Under the pieces are notes generated by a model that saw only the letters and a list, made by a program, of their open reading frames with translations, had not been told where the DNA came from and did not search any database. Positions 60,880-64,000 of a stretch of 64,000 nucleotides of DNA are shown here, in pieces. Numbering within the stretch: the stretch's first letter is position 1; each line of letters opens with the position of its first letter. A program made the position numbers and the translations under genes. The stretch is from Micrasema longulum (Eukaryota; Arthropoda; Insecta; Trichoptera; Brachycentridae): contig JAGVSM010001158.1 of the NCBI GenBank assembly GCA_022494885.1, positions 124,001 to 188,000 of the forward strand. Reading direction: 5' to 3'.

Positions 60880-61540
60880 CATCATCATCAGTGGCGCTAC
60901 AGCCCGTTGTGGGCCCTGGCCTCTTCCAAAATTCCTCCTTGCGGCTCTTCTCCAGTTCGTCAAGCCAGTTTGCCTTCAGGAGTGGTATAAATAATGTTCT
61001 TTGGATCACGGTTATCATCCATTCAGTGCTCATGGCCCAACTATTGTAATCTTCCTTTTTTAATGAATTGTTCAATGTTGGGTTCGCCATACCTTGCATC
61101 TAATTCATGATTAAGCCGTCTCCTCTTCTCTCCGTTTTGATTGACAGCACAAAATATCTTCCTTAATATTTTTCTCTTAAATTCTAATACCATGTTTTCA
61201 TTTCTTTTGGGCATAACCCAGCATTTGGCACCATATGCAATGACTGGTTTGAGGAGAGTTTTGTAAATAATGGTTTTAGTTTTTCTTGTGAGCAATTTGG
61301 ATCCCAGATGTTTAAAAAAATCATTATAATATCTATTTGCTGCCGATAGCCGTGTTCTAATCTCGGTACTATAATTGTTATCGTTAGTTATTTCAGTACC
61401 TTAATATTTAAAGGAGTTGACATTGTCTATGTGGTGTGATCGAATTTCAATTGCCTAGTTCATTTGTGACTTTCTTGCTAACATATATTTAGTCTTGAAT
61501 GTAAGTAGATCGGACATAATACTACGGAGAATAATGTCGC
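60880..61540 (-). pseudogene. RTE-like LINE, ORF2 C-terminal third
   Basis: Minus strand: TFKTKYMLARKSQMN, AIEIRSHHIDNVNSFKY, GTEITNDNNYSTEIRTRLSA, ANRYYNDFFKHLGSKLLTRK, TKTIIYKTLLKPVIAYGAKC, WVMPKRNENMVLEFKRKILR, KIFCAVNQNGEKRRRLNHEL, YGEPNIEQFIKKGRLQ, LGH, MDDNRDPKNIIYTTPEGK, WLDELEK. The pattern FKYLG, R---A---F--L---L--KTK--IYKTL--PV--YG-E-W, E-K-LR-I-G, LQWLGH--RM and GRPK--W-D is the usual RTE-type C-terminus. The tail is a GATGATGATGATG microsatellite. A 84-codon frame remains; elsewhere stops and shifts. Confidence 0.85.
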
Positions 61541-61599
61541 GGCGTGTAATATAAAAAAATATTTATACTTTTACATTGTTTGTATTTTTTGTTATACAG

Positions 61600-61990
61600 A
61601 ATAATTTTCCCTCACTGGGGTGTCATTTTACAAAATGTGAAACATGCCTAAGATTAGCTATTTAACAAAGTTAACATAATAATAACAATAAAAAAATGCA
61701 ATTAATCCAATTAACCTAATTATAATTAACATAATAAATAATAAAAAATAAAAATATTCATAAAAACATAACCAATTTATGCAGACCAATTTTAAAAAAA
61801 ATCATAAATAGTGCATACATTTTACCTATTTGGCTTGATCCACTCATCGATCCGTGCGCAACCCACCTAAACTATCCATTTCTTAATAGCAATTTTATAC
61901 TGTGAGAACTTACTAGTTGTCCTTATGGATAATGGAAGTAGATTGTACACTTTGACCGAGTCACTTCTGTTTGACCGAAGGTTGTATTAA
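61600..61990 (-). pseudogene. LINE ORF2 C-terminal tail and trailer
   Basis: Minus strand: NRSDSVKVYNLLPLSIRTTS, KFSQYKIAIKKWIV, stop near 61865, then an AT-rich trailer ending near ACACCCCAGTGAGGGAAAAT. Same family as 21.13-22.09 kb (LSIKTISYEKMFQKAIKKWI; trailer with ACCCCAGTGAGGTAAAATTA). Confidence 0.65.
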
Positions 61991-62089
61991 AAAAAAAAAA
62001 AAATTTTGGAGCATCAGGGTAAAGTATTTAGTAACTCTTGTATTTGTAAATGCTTTAACTGTAAAATAAAAACATTACAAACATCAACA

Positions 62090-62622
62090 ATGTTTTAAGT
62101 ATGTCTAAATGTTTGTTGTTATCACTAATACAAAAAACTTTTATCTATTAACCATAATTTGAGCAAACGTCTCACTCCTGTATTTAACTCGGTATTTTTA
62201 ATATTGTTTGGTAACATGTTAAATAAAGCTGAAACAGAGAAGGTTAATATTTTGAGAAGGGAAGGGAATATGAAGTTTAGGCATTTACAAGGTTTATGAC
62301 CTGTCATTGGCTAGTTTAAGCGGCCACTTTACACACTGTGTAACATTCACTTTTCTGCCTGTGTTTAAACATCCAAATTTACTCAACTCTTCCATCTGTT
62401 GACTATTGTGAAGTAAAAGAACTGAAACCTTTAACAAGTGGGCGAGATTCATACAACTGAACGAATTCACTTACTAGGCAACCCCAGAAAATAATTGCTA
62501 AACAGTGTGTAAGGCCGCCACTTAAATCAGCTAATAACAGATCATAACCCCGGTAAATGCCTAGGCTTCCAAATTCTCTTCGCAAAATGTTTTCTTTCTA
62601 TGTTGCAACAAATTTAGATTAA
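62090..62622. mobile_element. LINE-A foldback copy with a foreign LINE piece
   Basis: 62090-62112: minus LINE-A internal scrap. 62112-62225: minus-strand match to the last 115 bases of the LINE at 32533-32648 (FNMLPNNIKNTELNTGVRRL, LKLWLIDKSFLY). 62228-62480: minus LINE-A (AGGCATTTACAAGGTTTATG, CTTCCATCTGTTGACTATTG, TCACTTACTAGGCAACCCCA). 62495-62622: plus LINE-A (ACAGTGTGTAAGGCCGCCAC, AAATGCCTAGGCTTCCAAAT). Again 3' ends outward. Confidence 0.7.
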
Positions 62623-62967
62623 AAATGTCATTCGTAAATACAATATAATTATAGAATATGTAGATAATTTGATATGATAACCTCCATGGAAAACGCAAAT
62701 GTTCACAATTAACATTTTTTCACCTGAGATTCTTATTTATTATTTTTTTGTCACATTTTGTCACAAAAAATGTATAATGTTTACATCTTTTGCATAATTT
62801 ATAAAAAAACTTAGTTCGTCTTTTTTTGTTAAAATTTTTTTGTTTTCAATACTAATTATGTTTGTTTTCTGAATTTAAAAAAAAAATGTATATGTATATA
62901 AAAATATGCTCCAACTTTGGAGCGGACATGAAATATTTTAAGTATCATACATTAAGGTTTAAATTTG
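62623..62967. other. No recognisable feature
   Basis: AT-rich; nothing supported. Confidence 0.3.
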
Positions 62968-63115
62968 TTAAAACAGATAGGAAAAACATTTTTGAGAAGG
63001 AAATATGGGAATCTAGGCATTTACAGGGCTTATGACCCCTCATTGGCTGGTTTAAGTGGCCACTTTACACACTAGTCGGCAAACATTTTGACATACTCAA
63101 AACATTGTTGAATTA
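62968..63115. mobile_element. LINE-A mosaic copy
   Basis: 62968-63075 is minus sense (GGGAATCTAGGCATTTACAG, GTTTAAGTGGCCACTTTACA). 63076-63115 is plus-sense internal sequence (CGGCAAACATTTTGACATAC, TCAAAACATTGTTGAATT). Same joint type as 14.4-14.6 kb. Confidence 0.6.
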
Positions 63116-63224
63116 TACATTTAATCATTACCCATTTTTTCGTTACCCGTTTTGCATTAAAGAATAATGTAAAATGTATTGAATATAATTAATTTAAGCA
63201 ATATGCACCATAATCTTGTGTAAC

Positions 63225-63380
63225 ATGTTTACGGTTTGTGTTTTTCTAAACTTTTTAATTTAATGTTTTTTATTTATGAAATTAATTTTTATTCTAATTT
63301 TTTTATTTAGTTTTGGTTAGAATTCAAGAAATTGCAAGTGGCAATAAGTCCGCTATTTAATTGTGTATACCTTTGTTATT
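63225..63380 (+). mobile_element. LINE-type 3' trailer
   Basis: Counterpart of 43225-43400: GGTTTGTGTTTTTCTAAACT, then AATTGCAAGTGGCAATAAGT, CCGCTATTTAATTG. Confidence 0.45.
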
Positions 63381-64000
63381 ATTATTAATATAACGACACA
63401 TATATTGAACAGCCTTCGTGTTTCTCTAATATCATAATTTTTTCTCTGCTTTGTCTCGATCGACCAGTCGATTGAAAACGATCGGCCGGCCACTACTGTC
63501 GTGTAGGATACATTGCCAAGAAAAAAGTTAAAGAGGCAGGCTATTGAGTGGAGGGCGCGTGTCTCATATTTCTAATCTGCCTCTCCTATTCCAGATCCTC
63601 AAAGTGTGAATGTGCGAGTGTGTGAACAGCTATCTTCCCTTGGATGTCGTAATATGTTAATGCGGCATTCAAATGTTTTAGGGATGAAACAAATACTCGA
63701 ATGAGCGCGTGTGTTTTGATTAAGAAACTCCGGACATTTTATCCGATATTGTTTGCACATGGCTTGATATTCCTCTCCAAACAATGCTCTCGTGACACAT
63801 TGATATCATAGCCGCCAACAGAACAATGGCCCAAAACGGAGGCGGAATGGAAGCAAATGGAGGCAAAATGGAGGCGAAATGGAAGATACGGCAAACTAGA
63901 AGATATCACGCCGCGTTGTCACTGGAATATGGCGGATAGAATTGGAACTAACTGGCTAATTAAACTTGCGAAACACAAACCATTTGTTGTGACAACCAAC
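63381..64000. other. GC-richer right edge with a short open frame
   Basis: Composition rises from about 63400 and no repeat matches. An acceptor-like TCTCCTATTCCAG is at about 63594. ATG at 63826 in strong context (CAGAACAATGGCC) opens a 37-codon frame to 63939 (MAQNGGGMEANGGKMEAKWK, IRQTRRYHAALSLEYGG) built on imperfect ATGGAGGCAAA repeats. It could be a gene edge continuing beyond the window, or a small purine-rich repeat. Confidence 0.25.

Noticed and set aside
1..64000. CRISPR arrays, bacterial operons, Shine-Dalgarno sites, rho-independent terminators
   Set aside because: No spaced direct-repeat array or operon-like gene packing; the content is eukaryotic transposon debris.

Overview
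The window looks like animal nuclear DNA, most likely from an arthropod with a large, repeat-rich genome. It is strongly AT-rich and has no operon-like gene packing. No open frame exceeds 180 codons, and almost every frame that can be recognised is the decayed C-terminal end of a retroelement. The mobile families present (RTE-like, CR1-like and R1/Jockey-like LINEs, Penelope-like elements, mariner, a Helitron end, tRNA-derived SINEs) fit an insect or other arthropod. The species cannot be named from this sequence.

Layout. 0-8 kb: a Penelope-like end cut by the window start, a rearranged LINE copy (called LINE-A here), two RTE-like LINE 3' ends, and a Penelope-like element present as two inverted copies inside a 12-bp target duplication. 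8-22 kb: SINE copies, LINE tails, a reverse-transcriptase fragment (16.6-17.4 kb) and several Penelope-like ends. 22.6-24.5 kb: nothing recognisable. 24.5-32 kb: a LINE-A foldback copy, a juxtaposed splice acceptor/donor (25.3 kb), a possible histone H2A-like pseudogene (26.6 kb), the best host coding-exon candidate (28.55 kb) and more retroelement ends. 32.5-36.3 kb: a LINE with readable RT motifs, then a diverged tandem repeat interrupted by an RTE-like LINE that is itself split by a mariner copy. 37-41 kb: a second exon candidate on the minus strand, a Helitron 3' end and SINEs. 41-53 kb: a MITE family, a Penelope-like copy with endonuclease plus ribozyme-like end, and more LINE-A. 53-64 kb: a solo LTR inside a SINE, paired CR1-like C-termini, further LINE tails, and a more GC-rich right edge.

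The most notable shared feature is a compact motif seen about fourteen times: CTGANGA (or TTGANGA), a short hairpin, GAAA, a palindrome (ACCGGT, ACGT or AGCGCT), then C or A. The flanks often pair. This is the secondary structure of a minimal type I hammerhead ribozyme with a self-complementary stem III. At 6.4-7.2 kb and 46.9-47.5 kb it lies just downstream of a Penelope-type GIY-YIG endonuclease reading frame, which ties it to that element class.

No complete host protein gene, rRNA or functional tRNA was found. The few exon candidates are isolated and rest on composition, start context and splice signals only. Family names such as LINE-A, SINE1 and R38 are local labels used to link entries.
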